DNA from: Empedobacter falsenii
GTDB lineage: Bacteria; Bacteroidota; Bacteroidia; Flavobacteriales; Weeksellaceae
NCBI RefSeq assembly: GCF_013488205.1
Contig: NZ_CP040908.1
Span: 1,465,876 to 1,529,875, forward strand
Direction: 5' to 3'
Length of the DNA stretch: 64,000 nucleotides
The position numbers and the translations under genes are program-made. Of the stretch, positions 8,231 to 17,721 are shown piece by piece. Each line of letters opens with the position of its first letter. The stretch's first letter is position 1. Below the pieces are notes generated by a model. The model made no database searches. It was not told the DNA's origin and worked only from the letters and a program-made list of their open reading frames with translations.

Positions 8231-8658
8231 CTTGATGTTTTGTAACTTTTGCATTAAGGTAAAAGTTAGAAGAAAAAGAGATAGAAAGTTTCTGCACTTC
8301 GAGTGCCTCAGTGCCCATGTTTAGAATGGCAGAAAAGAATATTCACCACATAGATACATAGAACTGGATGTAGAAAAATAAAGAGCTGTAGAGAAGATAA
8401 ATCTATTAAACAGAGTAAGGAGATCGCTATGTTTCGGTTTACTGAACTATACAATCTCTAAAAAAGTGAAAAAGAAGAGATTCTTCGACAGGCTCAGAAT
8501 GACAAAATCTGTAAAATGTAGAACGTAAAACATAACAAAAACCTATGCTTCTATTGTGGTTAAAAAAGTAAAGGATGCGGTTCTGAAACGAGTTCAGAAT
8601 GACAAAATCCGTTTTTAAAAATGACAATGAATTTGAATTAAAAAAAAGGATTAGAAAA

Positions 8659-8788
8659 ATGTCATATGATTTGGAGGCGAGTGTCAAAAAGTTGAAGAGA
8701 ATGGTTAAAATGTTTTACTGTTTGCGTAGCAAATGATTTAAAACATTCAATGGCTGAAACTTATTTTGACCGTCGAGAATCAAAGACA
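8659..8788 (+). repeat. Hairpin repeat R1, copy 3
   Basis: Third copy, same orientation, with standard stem arms. It ends shortly before the susC leader of module A. After GAATCAAAGAC the sequence switches to AAGAGTTTTTTGATTACTTT, a junction also seen in repeat R3 near 18.3 kb, so the repeats have recombined with each other. Confidence 0.7.
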
Positions 8789-8924
8789 AGAGTTTTTTGA
8801 TTACTTTTTTGCTCTCAAAAAAGTGATAGAAAGATTCTGCACTTCGAGTGCTCAGTGACCGTATTAAAGTGAATTTGAATATAATAAAAATAAAAATGTA
8901 AAACGTTATGCGTAGAACGTAAAA

Positions 8925-9025
8925 CATAACAAAAAACCCCTTTCCCTAAAACAAAGTTGGCGCGATGTACAGGAAAAGGAGAGGCTTTTAAAACTAATGT
9001 TGAATTAAAAAACTTATGTAAAATT
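8925..9025 (+). promoter_or_regulatory. susC leader of module A with conserved 8-codon mini-ORF
   Basis: The untranslated region ahead of susC has CCCCTTTCCC, able to pair with GGAAAAGG downstream, around AAAGTTGGCGCGATGTACAG. A mini-ORF at 8965-8991 encodes MYRKRRGF. The same leader precedes susC of module B (mini-ORF MYWKRSGF) and stands alone at 7745 and 60835. Upstream lies an 11-bp-phased GTAAAACGTT array (about 8899-8934). A role in translation or attenuation control is inferred from conservation only. Confidence 0.55.
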
Positions 9026-12019
9026 ATGAAAAAATTTTACTTCAAACTCAGTAGGCAGTCATTTGCTGTATTATTGGGATTGTTTTGTGCAGCACCATTG
9101 CTGGCACAAACAGGAAAAACCGTGACTGGAACGGTAAAAGAACTTCAAGTCCCGCTGGTGGGCGTAATGGTAAAAGAGGAGGGAACCGATAATTCCACTT
9201 TTACCGATAGTAATGGAAACTACTCGTTGACTTTACAACATGATGATGCTAAACTAATTTTTGAGCAATTGGATTTCCCTATTCGAGAAGAAGAAGTATT
9301 GAATAGAAGCGTGATAAATGTACGTTTCACAAAAGACGAGGAGGGGATTCAGCTGAAAGATGTGGTGATAAATGCAGGGTATTACTCCGTAAAAGACAAA
9401 GAACGAACGGGTTCTATAGCACGTGTTACAGCAAAAGAAATAGAGAATCAGCCTGTGAATAATGTACTTTCTGCCATACAAGGACGTATGGCTGGAGTGA
9501 GTATTGTACAAAACTCTGGAAATGCAGGTGGAGGTTATGACATTCAAATACGTGGACGAAATAGTCTAAGACGAGAAGGGAACGAACCACTTTATATTGT
9601 AGATGGTGTACCTTTTGGAAGTGGAAATATAACAAGTGTAGGGCTGTCGTCTGGTATTCTACCTTATGGGGAATCTAATCCTCTTAATTTTCTGAATCCA
9701 AAAGAAATAGAAAGTATAGAAATCTTAAAAGATGCCGATGCTACTGCTATTTATGGCTCGCGTGGAGCCAATGGAGTAGTACTGATAACAACTAAAAAAG
9801 GAAAAAGTGGAAAACTAAATATTGCGTATAATTCAGATTACACAGTTGGTAAAGTAATGAATCGATTAAGATTAATGAATACGTCTGATTATTTAGCAAT
9901 GAGAAGAAAAGCATTTGAAAACGATGGAATTAAAACTTATCCAGCCAATGCCTATGATATAAATGGAAGTTGGGATGAAAATTCGTCAACCAATTGGTTC
10001 AACGAATTAGTAGGGTATATTTCTTCTAAAAACAATAACCAATTAAGTATAAACGCAGCCTCAGATCAATTTCAATTTTTAATGAGTATGGGACATTTTG
10101 AAGCAACTACTGTTTATCCAGAACCATTTCGATTAAAAAAGACTACTGCTTTAATAAGTTTAAATTACACTTCTCCTAATCAACGATTTTCTATTGGATA
10201 TAAAGGTAATTTAAGTCGATCTGTCAATAAATTACCTTCTACCGATTTGTTTTCAAGTGTTATAAGCCTAGCCCCGAATGCTCCAAATTTATACAATGAA
10301 CAAGGTGAACTGAATTGGCAAAACAATACGTTTGTAAATCCATTAGCTTCACTCAGAGGTTATTATACTAGTAATGGTGATATGATGAATCATGCTATTT
10401 TGAATTCAATTCAATTAATTGAAGGATTAAGTTTAGTGAATAATATAGGGATTTATTATAGTCAATCAATAGAAAATCGGGTAAGTCCATCTACGATATA
10501 CAACCCAAATTATAATTATGGGAGTGAACGATCTAACGTATTACGATACGATCAGAAAGTTATGTCGTATAACATAGAACCACGATTAGAGTACAATAAA
10601 AGTATAAATCAACACCACTTTACAAATCTTGTTGGATTAACATTTCAACACAGACAAACAAATGGATTAGGAATTTCGGCTTCTAATTTTTTGAGTAACT
10701 CATTGTTAAACGATTTATCTTCTGCTAGTGTAAAAACAATTAGTGCACAACCTATCATAGATTACACCTATCAATCTGTTTACGGTAGATTTGGATATAA
10801 CTACCAATCCAAATACTTTATAAACTTAACTGGTCGTCGTGATGGATCAAGTCGTTTTGGACAAAATTTTAAATATGGGAATTTTGGTGCAATTGGAGCA
10901 GCATGGATTTTTTCAAAAGAAAACTTTCTCAACGAATCATCTTGGTTAAGTTTCGGAAAAATAAGAGGTAGTTATGGGATTACAGGTAATGATTTGATTG
11001 GTGATTATCAATACTTGGATACCTATATTACAAAGGCAAGAACGTACGATCAGGTTACAGGTTTAGAACCAAATAGTTTGTACAATCCTAATTTTAGTTG
11101 GGAAAAAAATAAGAAATTAGAATTCGCTCTTGACTTATCTTTTTTTAGGGATAGAATAGGATTTTCGCTTGCATGGTATAGAAATGTATCTGGAAATCAA
11201 TTGGTCGGAATCCCTTTACCAGGAACAACAGGTTTTTCATCCATTCAATCTAATTTACCTGCAAAAGTAGAGAACAAAGGAATTGAAATTGAACTTTCAG
11301 CAAAACCATTGCAAAACGCTATTCAATGGAAAACAGCCTTGAATCTATCATTTCCACAAAATAAATTAGTGTCATTTCCCGATTTAGAAGGTTCTACTTA
11401 TGCCAATACTTATGTTATTGGTGAACCCATTACAATTAAAAAATTATACGAATGGACAGGTATAGATCCAATAACTGGATTACATACATTCAAAGATTTT
11501 AATCAAGACGGAAAAATAAATACTGAAGATAAGCAGGTTATTAAAAATGTGGGTGTAAAATGGTTTGGAGGATGGTCAAATCAAGTGCAATATAAAAAAG
11601 TTGGACTTGATGTACTGTTTCAATTCGTGAAACAAAATAGTATCAATTATATCGCTCAGAGTTTCATTCCAGGAAGTTTAACCAATCAACCGATTGAATT
11701 TCTAGATACTTATTCACCGAATAATCCATCAGCCAAGTATCAAAGATACAGTACTGGAAGCCAAACGCTCGCTTCGCAAGCCTATAATAATTTTAAACAA
11801 AGTGATCAATCGGTAAGTGATGGTTCTTATATCCGTTTAAAGAATATTTCCATTTCCTATCAATTTAAAATTGCAAACACTTCTTCTCTAAAATTGTTTC
11901 TCAACGGACAAAATTTATGGACGCTAACCAATTATTTTGGTGCTGATCCCGAATTTGTTTTATCAGGGTATTTGCCACCTCTGAAAGAATATACACTTGG
12001 ATTACAATTAAACTTTTAA
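9026..12019 (+). CDS. SusC/RagA-type TonB-dependent outer-membrane transporter, module A
   Basis: This is a 997-residue protein if started at ATG 9026. An upstream in-frame start at 8957 would precede the signal peptide, and its frame is not open in the module B homologue. A signal peptide ends at about LLAQ. It is followed by a carboxypeptidase-like regulatory domain (about residues 27-110), the plug beginning at VTAKEIENQPVNNVLSAIQG with the SusC motif LYIVDGVPF, and a 22-strand barrel to the C-terminal Phe. It imports a large ligand with the SusD lipoprotein made 4 nt downstream. No glycan enzymes are nearby; an S9 peptidase is, so a peptide ligand is more likely. The first 150 residues are nearly the same as in module B, while the barrel has diverged. 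Confidence 0.9.
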   Translation: MKKFYFKLSRQSFAVLLGLFCAAPLLAQTGKTVTGTVKELQVPLVGVMVKEEGTDNSTFTDSNGNYSLTLQHDDAKLIFEQLDFPIREEEVLNRSVINVRFTKDEEGIQLKDVVINAGYYSVKDKERTGSIARVTAKEIENQPVNNVLSAIQGRMAGVSIVQNSGNAGGGYDIQIRGRNSLRREGNEPLYIVDGVPFGSGNITSVGLSSGILPYGESNPLNFLNPKEIESIEILKDADATAIYGSRGANGVVLITTKKGKSGKLNIAYNSDYTVGKVMNRLRLMNTSDYLAMRRKAFENDGIKTYPANAYDINGSWDENSSTNWFNELVGYISSKNNNQLSINAASDQFQFLMSMGHFEATTVYPEPFRLKKTTALISLNYTSPNQRFSIGYKGNLSRSVNKLPSTDLFSSVISLAPNAPNLYNEQGELNWQNNTFVNPLASLRGYYTSNGDMMNHAILNSIQLIEGLSLVNNIGIYYSQSIENRVSPSTIYNPNYNYGSERSNVLRYDQKVMSYNIEPRLEYNKSINQHHFTNLVGLTFQHRQTNGLGISASNFLSNSLLNDLSSASVKTISAQPIIDYTYQSVYGRFGYNYQSKYFINLTGRRDGSSRFGQNFKYGNFGAIGAAWIFSKENFLNESSWLSFGKIRGSYGITGNDLIGDYQYLDTYITKARTYDQVTGLEPNSLYNPNFSWEKNKKLEFALDLSFFRDRIGFSLAWYRNVSGNQLVGIPLPGTTGFSSIQSNLPAKVENKGIEIELSAKPLQNAIQWKTALNLSFPQNKLVSFPDLEGSTYANTYVIGEPITIKKLYEWTGIDPITGLHTFKDFNQDGKINTEDKQVIKNVGVKWFGGWSNQVQYKKVGLDVLFQFVKQNSINYIAQSFIPGSLTNQPIEFLDTYSPNNPSAKYQRYSTGSQTLASQAYNNFKQSDQSVSDGSYIRLKNISISYQFKIANTSSLKLFLNGQNLWTLTNYFGADPEFVLSGYLPPLKEYTLGLQLNF

Positions 12020-12023
12020 CATT

Positions 12024-13403
12024 ATGAAATCAATTTTTATACACTTAAAACAAGGATTAATCGCTTTAATTCTTTTGACAAGTTGCGATAACTTCTTAGA
12101 TCTTGATACACCAAATACACAACTTGTAAGCACAGAAGTATTTGAAGATAAAAAAACGACAGATGCTGCATTGTTAAATATCTATGCAAGCTTAAGAGAT
12201 AACGGATTATTAACTGGTAATAATTCTGGTATGACGTATTTATTGGGGTTATACACAGATGAACTCGACTTATATTCCATCAATTTACTTGGTCAAAAAG
12301 AGTTTTATGAACACACGCTATCCACTCGAAATGAATTGGTGTTGACTAGCTGGAACACAAGTTATAATCAAATATATCGATTAAATGCATTGATAGAGGG
12401 GGTAGAAAAAAGTACATTATTAGAAAATCAATACAAACAAACAGTATTAGCAGAAGCCTATACAATGCGTGGAATGTTGCACATGTATTTGACTCAATTG
12501 TTTGGCGAAATCCCATACATCACAACGACAGATTATTTGCAAAATAAACTTGTTCATAAAACACCAGAAAAGGAAATCTATGAAAGAATAGAGCGAGATT
12601 ATTTAACAGCAGAAGAATTGTTTTTGAAAGGAACGAAAAACACATCTAAAACACGGTTAAATCTTACATCGTTAAAAACTTTAAAAGCTAAATACTATGC
12701 ACAAACCAAACAATGGGAAAAAGCCAAACAGCATGCAAATGATGTTATTCAGACTAATGGAATTACACTAGAACAAGACCTTAATAAAGAGTTTTTAAAA
12801 ATAAGTTCGTCTGTTATTTGGCATTTTTCGCCTCATTTAGCAACTGGAAATTCATTAGAAGCAGATGTTTTTATGTTAAATGCTCTACCACCAGCTTTTG
12901 TAAGTTTAAAACCCACTTTCGTCAACTCTTTCGAGAAGGGAGATCAAAGAAAAGAAATTTGGATAAAGAAATTAAATAACAATCAGGGTACTTGGTATCA
13001 ACCATACAAATACAAAGCGCCCAATGCTTCGTCAACAATGAATGTAGAGAATAGTGTTGTGCTTCGTTTGGCTGAATTGTATTTGATACGTGCAGAAGCT
13101 AATTTTCAGCTTTCCAATTTTAGAGAAACTGAAAATGATTTAAACCTCATTCGTAAAAGAGCCAATTTACCTATGCTTTCCAATTTATCTCAACATGAAT
13201 TAGAGCAAGCTATTTTAGATGAATATAAACATGAACTATTTACAGAATATGGACATCGTTTTTTTGATTTGAAACGATGGAATCGATTAAATGAATTACA
13301 AAATAGTATACCAACTTGGAAACCATTTATGGAAAAATTGCCTTTACCAGAAAAGGAGATTTTATTGAATAATAATTTAAAACCCCAAAATGATGGCTAT
13401 TAG
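12024..13403 (+). CDS. SusD/RagB-family outer-membrane lipoprotein, module A
   Basis: This 459-residue protein has a lipobox LLTSC with the lipidated Cys at residue 21, followed by the DNFLDLDTP start typical of SusD proteins. TPR-like helices fill the middle, and the C-terminal part has RLAELYLIRAEANFQ and HRFFDLKRW, both classic SusD landmarks. It caps the SusC barrel on the cell surface and binds ligand. It starts 4 nt after susC, and its last 14 nt overlap the start of the S9 peptidase gene, so the three are co-translated. The ligand is unknown; no sugar-binding clue is visible. Confidence 0.9.
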   Translation: MKSIFIHLKQGLIALILLTSCDNFLDLDTPNTQLVSTEVFEDKKTTDAALLNIYASLRDNGLLTGNNSGMTYLLGLYTDELDLYSINLLGQKEFYEHTLSTRNELVLTSWNTSYNQIYRLNALIEGVEKSTLLENQYKQTVLAEAYTMRGMLHMYLTQLFGEIPYITTTDYLQNKLVHKTPEKEIYERIERDYLTAEELFLKGTKNTSKTRLNLTSLKTLKAKYYAQTKQWEKAKQHANDVIQTNGITLEQDLNKEFLKISSSVIWHFSPHLATGNSLEADVFMLNALPPAFVSLKPTFVNSFEKGDQRKEIWIKKLNNNQGTWYQPYKYKAPNASSTMNVENSVVLRLAELYLIRAEANFQLSNFRETENDLNLIRKRANLPMLSNLSQHELEQAILDEYKHELFTEYGHRFFDLKRWNRLNELQNSIPTWKPFMEKLPLPEKEILLNNNLKPQNDGY

Positions 13404-15810
13404 ATTTATATTAAGCTTTTATATCTGTTTAATTTCAATTTATATTTCTGGTCAACAACAGAAATTAGATTCATTGGAAACTTATTTTAATCAATTTTAT
13501 ACCGTTGAATTTGTAGATGCAAACAATGAAAATATATTATTTACTAAAAATAAAAACCATGAATTGCCTGTCTATTACTTGAAAAATAATAAAAAAACAG
13601 ATGAAATACGACTTGGAAGAATAATGAACTATCATTGGTTGAGTGATAAGTATTTTTTATATGATGAAAAAAATGAAGGTCTTGTACTATATAACATCCA
13701 AAGTCAAAATAAAAAAACAATTCCGCATTATAAGAAAATGATTGAAACTTCTAATAAGCAATTTTTTGTAGCGAAAAAAGAAGCTAATACGCTTTACATT
13801 AATACAATAAATAATGGAGAATTAGAAAATGAAATAAAGTTTATTGATGTAATAGATTACAAATGGGAAAATGATAAATTAGTAATTGAAAAAACGAATC
13901 ATACCATTGATGTGTATGAATTGAATAAAAATATTAATCTTCTTTTTCAAATAGATGGTGTTAAGTACCAGTCATTAAGATGGAATGAATTCAATCAATA
14001 TGACTACATTAAACAAGAAGGAGAAGATTTATTTTATGTAAAAAGTAATGGGACAAAGGTTAAATTACTTCATGACTTAAATAAGAGTATAAATCTTAAG
14101 ATTATTAATGAAGACAATAATTTACTCATTTTAGAAAATACATTTCAATCTGATTATACCCTAAAAAAATCAGAAGAAGTAGAAATTTGGGATACCTCTG
14201 ATGATCAAATTATTATTCAAAAACCGAAGAGTCAAAAAGAATTGATCTTTGTGAGATTGAATGATGGTCATATTAATCATAAAATAGCTCTATCAGATGT
14301 CAATTACGAATTTTTAGGAACGCAATATCTACTTTTATTCGACAAGAATAGATACAGAAGTTATCGCCATTTACGGGATCATGTTGATGTTAAGTTAATG
14401 GATCTAGAAACAATGAATCAAAAGTTAATAGTTGAAGATTTTGACGATTACAACAGAAATAAATTAATACTTTCTGATCATAATAAATTTATCTATTTCA
14501 AAGAAAATAATTGGTGGATATATGATGTATTAGAAGACAAAAAGAAAAGTTTGACCACTTCAATAAAAGCTGGTTTCTCCGTTGATGATTATTTTAAAAA
14601 TGAAGCTTTTCAGCCAGCTAAATTTTATGATAATTCACGTGTTTTTTTAACAGCTAAAGAAGGGATATGGGAATATAATCTTCATACAAAAAAGCTGAAA
14701 CAATTAATTGAATCTACAAAACAAACGGGTACTTTTACGTTTTTAATAACTAGAAATAAAGCTAAAAATCAAGTAGATGAAATCATTTATTTACAATCTT
14801 TAAACGAAAATAATCAGTACAAAATTTATAAATGTTGTGATCGATTTAATGAAATTTATAACACATCGCAAGATGTTAAGAAAGTTTCGTTAAAAAATAA
14901 GAATTTGTATGTAATAGAGCAAGGTTATTTAAAATCTCCTCGTATTGTTCAAATAGATGAGAAGAATAAAGCAACCATTCGGGTTGAAGCAGTTAATTCA
15001 ATTGTTCAAAAACGTCGTTTTCAAGAAATAAAATCTATTATAAATGGGAAATCAGTAAAAGCAATATTGTATTATCCGTTTGATTATGATACAACCAAAT
15101 ATTATCCGATGATTGTCCATATCTACCAAAAACAATCACATTTAGTGAATGATTTTCAATTGCCAGAAGTAAGCTCAGCTAATGGTTTTAATACTGATTT
15201 TTATACATCACAAGGCTATTTTGTTTTACTACCAGATATAATAGTCGATTTAGATCAACCAGGCGAATCAGCACTACAATGTACAGTTGAGGCAACCAAT
15301 CAAGCATTAAAAGAAGCGAATATTGATAGAGATAAAATAGGATTAATAGGCCATTCTTATGGTGGTTTTGAGGTAAATTATATCGTAAATCGTACGAATA
15401 TGTTTAAAGCCGCTGTTAGTGGCTCAGGTGTTTCTGATATTGTAAATTGGTACTTTTCGATGGATTGGAATAAATCAAAAACACAATTTTGGAGATTTGA
15501 GGATGAGTTTTTTAAAATGAGTTCAATGTTTTATGATTCTAAAGAAAATTATTTAAAACAGTCTCCTTTACTTCAATTAGAAAACCTACATACACCTGTA
15601 TTAATATGGACTGGAAAAGAAGATTATCATGTAAATTGGGAACAAAGTGTTAGCATGTATTTGGCAATGAGACTTTTAAAAAAAGAAGGAAAGTTGTTAT
15701 TGTACCCGAATGAAAAGCATGTGATTATGAATCCATCAAAGGCAAAAGATTTAAATCAGAGAATTATAAAGTGGTTTGATTTTTATTTAAAAAACACTGA
15801 AATAGAATGA
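13390..15810 (+). CDS. Prolyl-oligopeptidase (S9) family serine peptidase, module A
   Basis: This 806-residue protein has an N-terminal signal sequence ending near ISGQQ, a long beta-propeller-like region (about 30-560) and a C-terminal alpha/beta-hydrolase domain. Catalytic residues are Ser656 in GHSYGG, Asp745 in GKEDYHV and His777 in NEKHVI. It should cleave peptides in the periplasm or at the surface. The gene overlaps susD by 14 nt, linking peptide uptake with cleavage. The strong terminator at 15822 follows. The module B homologue (841 residues) keeps the same triad. Confidence 0.85.
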   Translation: MMAIRFILSFYICLISIYISGQQQKLDSLETYFNQFYTVEFVDANNENILFTKNKNHELPVYYLKNNKKTDEIRLGRIMNYHWLSDKYFLYDEKNEGLVLYNIQSQNKKTIPHYKKMIETSNKQFFVAKKEANTLYINTINNGELENEIKFIDVIDYKWENDKLVIEKTNHTIDVYELNKNINLLFQIDGVKYQSLRWNEFNQYDYIKQEGEDLFYVKSNGTKVKLLHDLNKSINLKIINEDNNLLILENTFQSDYTLKKSEEVEIWDTSDDQIIIQKPKSQKELIFVRLNDGHINHKIALSDVNYEFLGTQYLLLFDKNRYRSYRHLRDHVDVKLMDLETMNQKLIVEDFDDYNRNKLILSDHNKFIYFKENNWWIYDVLEDKKKSLTTSIKAGFSVDDYFKNEAFQPAKFYDNSRVFLTAKEGIWEYNLHTKKLKQLIESTKQTGTFTFLITRNKAKNQVDEIIYLQSLNENNQYKIYKCCDRFNEIYNTSQDVKKVSLKNKNLYVIEQGYLKSPRIVQIDEKNKATIRVEAVNSIVQKRRFQEIKSIINGKSVKAILYYPFDYDTTKYYPMIVHIYQKQSHLVNDFQLPEVSSANGFNTDFYTSQGYFVLLPDIIVDLDQPGESALQCTVEATNQALKEANIDRDKIGLIGHSYGGFEVNYIVNRTNMFKAAVSGSGVSDIVNWYFSMDWNKSKTQFWRFEDEFFKMSSMFYDSKENYLKQSPLLQLENLHTPVLIWTGKEDYHVNWEQSVSMYLAMRLLKKEGKLLLYPNEKHVIMNPSKAKDLNQRIIKWFDFYLKNTEIE

Positions 15811-15821
15811 ATTAAAAATAA

Positions 15822-15844
15822 GAGACAGCTGTAAAAGCTGTCTC
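15822..15844. terminator. Bidirectional terminator between S9 peptidase and DUF6520-like gene, module A
   Basis: Perfect 9-bp stem GAGACAGCT/AGCTGTCTC with a 5-nt loop and flanking A and T runs on each side. It serves the susCD-S9 operon (+) and the small-peptide operon (-), which converge here. Confidence 0.8.
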
Positions 15845-15857
15845 CTTTTATAAATTA

Positions 15858-16133
15858 TTAATTTGTTTTTTCAAATAATTGAACATTACAAGCTGTTCCC
15901 GAAATTTCATCCATTCCGTAAAGATGTACACCTGGCTGGTAAGTACATAAATTACCTATAACATTGCTACATTCAAAATCTTCAACCAATGTACATGGCT
16001 GTTCTTGATCGATACGATAAATCGGATCTCCAGGATTCCATCCAGCTTTCTTCGCCTGATTTGTAGCGAAAGCAGCACCAGTCCCCATTAATACAATGAC
16101 AGCTGGTAAAATAATTTGCTTTAAATTTTTCAT
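15858..16133 (-). CDS. DUF6520-like small secreted cysteine peptide, module A
   Basis: This 91-residue protein has a signal peptide (LPAVIVLMGTGAAFA) with likely cleavage near residue 23. The mature part of about 68 residues holds four cysteines at 47, 55, 63 and 82, spaced 8, 8 and 19. The pattern matches the DUF6520 family as I remember it from Bacteroidetes. It ends an operon with a tiny lipoprotein and a MauE/DoxX-like membrane protein, which in other systems helps disulfide formation. Four cysteines suggest two disulfides. Whether it is a signal, a toxin or a structural peptide is unknown. The partner in module B has the same layout. Confidence 0.7.
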   Translation of the reverse strand: MKNLKQIILPAVIVLMGTGAAFATNQAKKAGWNPGDPIYRIDQEQPCTLVEDFECSNVIGNLCTYQPGVHLYGMDEISGTACNVQLFEKTN

Positions 16134-16164
16134 TTTAATGTAAATTTTGGTTTTGCCTACTTTT

Positions 16165-17673
16165 TTACAGGTTTTCGGCTTTTCCTGTTTTAAATTGATC
16201 GGTTATAGCCGGCTTTAGTTTATAAACAATCAATTCATTTCCAATTAGTGCATAAAAATGAGAATCAGTCACTAAAAAATCAGAAAGTTTGTTTTCTTCG
16301 CGATGTTGTACAGTAAAACTTCCGATATAATGTCTGCGATCTGTTCGGTACACATCAATTACATCCACTTGTTTCCACTGTTTTTGGGATTCAAATTTCC
16401 CCATTAGCTTAGAGATATTAAACAAGAGATGTCGATGTGCAACCATTTTTTTATTCACTAAAAGTGGAGGAGCGCTCATTTTATTTTTTCCATCCGATAG
16501 ATGGCTTACTTCAATCTTTGCTTGATAAGTAGTATCAATCGTATTTAATTTGTGTTTGATGTGTAACGCTTGATCCATAACAATAAATTGATTGCGGTAG
16601 TAATAAGTATAAACCAAATCATTTGTATATGAATCAGAAACTAATAAACCATCTGTATCAAAAACACCATCAATTTGTTTTTCGAGTATAGTTGAAATCA
16701 ATTCTATTTTTGGCTGTTTGTTTAAATTCAGCTTTCCTAAAATCTGCGTATTAGTTGTGCTACTTTGAGTACGAATAGCAAATTTGATAGAATCAATCAC
16801 AACCAATTGATTGAAAAAAGCATCATTTAAACTGATGGTTTCTGCATGTAAATTGGTTAATTTTCCTTTGTAAATAACAGGAACTGTTCCGTCGTACAAA
16901 TAAAAGCTACCATTTTTGACACGCATCATAATGGATTTAAAAGGATGATCTTTATAGTCCAAATCAATCTTTTTGGAAACGATTTGATCTGTATTGGTAT
17001 CAACACTCGTTAAAACAAGTGGAGCAGTATAATTTCCTAAATACAACGTATTATTTTCATATCCTGTAAAATAATAGGAATTAGCGCCTAGATCAATCGC
17101 TTTTTCTTCGATAATTGGATGTTGTAAATACCTTCTGGTAAAATTATTTTCTTGTTTGATAATGTGTTCAGATGTAAGAAATAAAAGAATGACACTTCCA
17201 ATTGAAACAATCGAAATAGCAAAGAAAGTAACAAATAGTTTTCGTTTAGTTTTTTGATAAATAGCTGTTCTACCCATGTAAATGGCAATTACAGCTAATC
17301 CAACAAATACTAGATTGAAAATCAAATGTTCTGTCCATCCAAGTTTTTCTAGAATTCCGCCACAAGAACATGGGACAAAATCACTGTAATTAATAATCAG
17401 ATAGATATAAACAGTGAACGCAAGCATTAAACCATAAGAAGCATACAACCCAATTTGTTGTGTTCGCTTGATACAAAGCAATAATACAATTAGAATTTCC
17501 ACAATAATTACGGCGTAAGAAATAAATCCTGCGTATGCACTTAGTAATGGTGATTGTGCCAATTGAATTTGAAAATTCTCAAAATCCATCAGTTTACTCA
17601 CAGCTGCATAAATAAACAAAACAATAAACAGGTAGCAGATGAGAGTTCTTAGAAACGGTGCAATTTTTCTCAT
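16165..17673 (-). CDS. MauE/DoxX-like membrane protein with periplasmic C-terminal domain, module A
   Basis: This 502-residue protein has four predicted membrane helices in the first 140 residues, with a conserved AAVSKLMDF after helix 1 and a PCSCGGILEKLGW motif (Cys102, Cys104) facing the redox side, then a fifth helix at about 148-168. The remaining 330 residues look like a periplasmic beta-propeller-type sensor or binding domain. MauE-type proteins assist disulfide formation in secreted partners; the neighbour downstream (31 nt) encodes a secreted four-Cys peptide. The membrane and CxC features are visible; the oxidation role is inferred. Module B has the same protein with the same Cys positions. 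Confidence 0.75.
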   Translation of the reverse strand: MRKIAPFLRTLICYLFIVLFIYAAVSKLMDFENFQIQLAQSPLLSAYAGFISYAVIIVEILIVLLLCIKRTQQIGLYASYGLMLAFTVYIYLIINYSDFVPCSCGGILEKLGWTEHLIFNLVFVGLAVIAIYMGRTAIYQKTKRKLFVTFFAISIVSIGSVILLFLTSEHIIKQENNFTRRYLQHPIIEEKAIDLGANSYYFTGYENNTLYLGNYTAPLVLTSVDTNTDQIVSKKIDLDYKDHPFKSIMMRVKNGSFYLYDGTVPVIYKGKLTNLHAETISLNDAFFNQLVVIDSIKFAIRTQSSTTNTQILGKLNLNKQPKIELISTILEKQIDGVFDTDGLLVSDSYTNDLVYTYYYRNQFIVMDQALHIKHKLNTIDTTYQAKIEVSHLSDGKNKMSAPPLLVNKKMVAHRHLLFNISKLMGKFESQKQWKQVDVIDVYRTDRRHYIGSFTVQHREENKLSDFLVTDSHFYALIGNELIVYKLKPAITDQFKTGKAENL

Positions 17674-17721
17674 CTTTTAGTAGTTTTAATTCATAAAAAA
17701 ATAACTTTCTAACATCTAACA

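Noticed and set aside
7741-9000. A CRISPR array in the repeat-rich flanks.
   Set aside because: The repeats are long, differ in spacing and have no spacers of even length; no cas genes are in the window.
8957-9025. A 23-residue N-terminal extension of SusC starting at 8957.
   Set aside because: It would precede the signal peptide, and in module B the same frame contains a stop.
9254-9635. Antisense frames of 97 and 69 residues inside susC of module A.
   Set aside because: They lie entirely within a well-supported gene and have no protein features.
9026-13403. A polysaccharide utilisation locus.
   Set aside because: SusCD are present, but there are no glycoside hydrolases, sulfatases or hybrid two-component regulators; the partner enzyme is an S9 peptidase.
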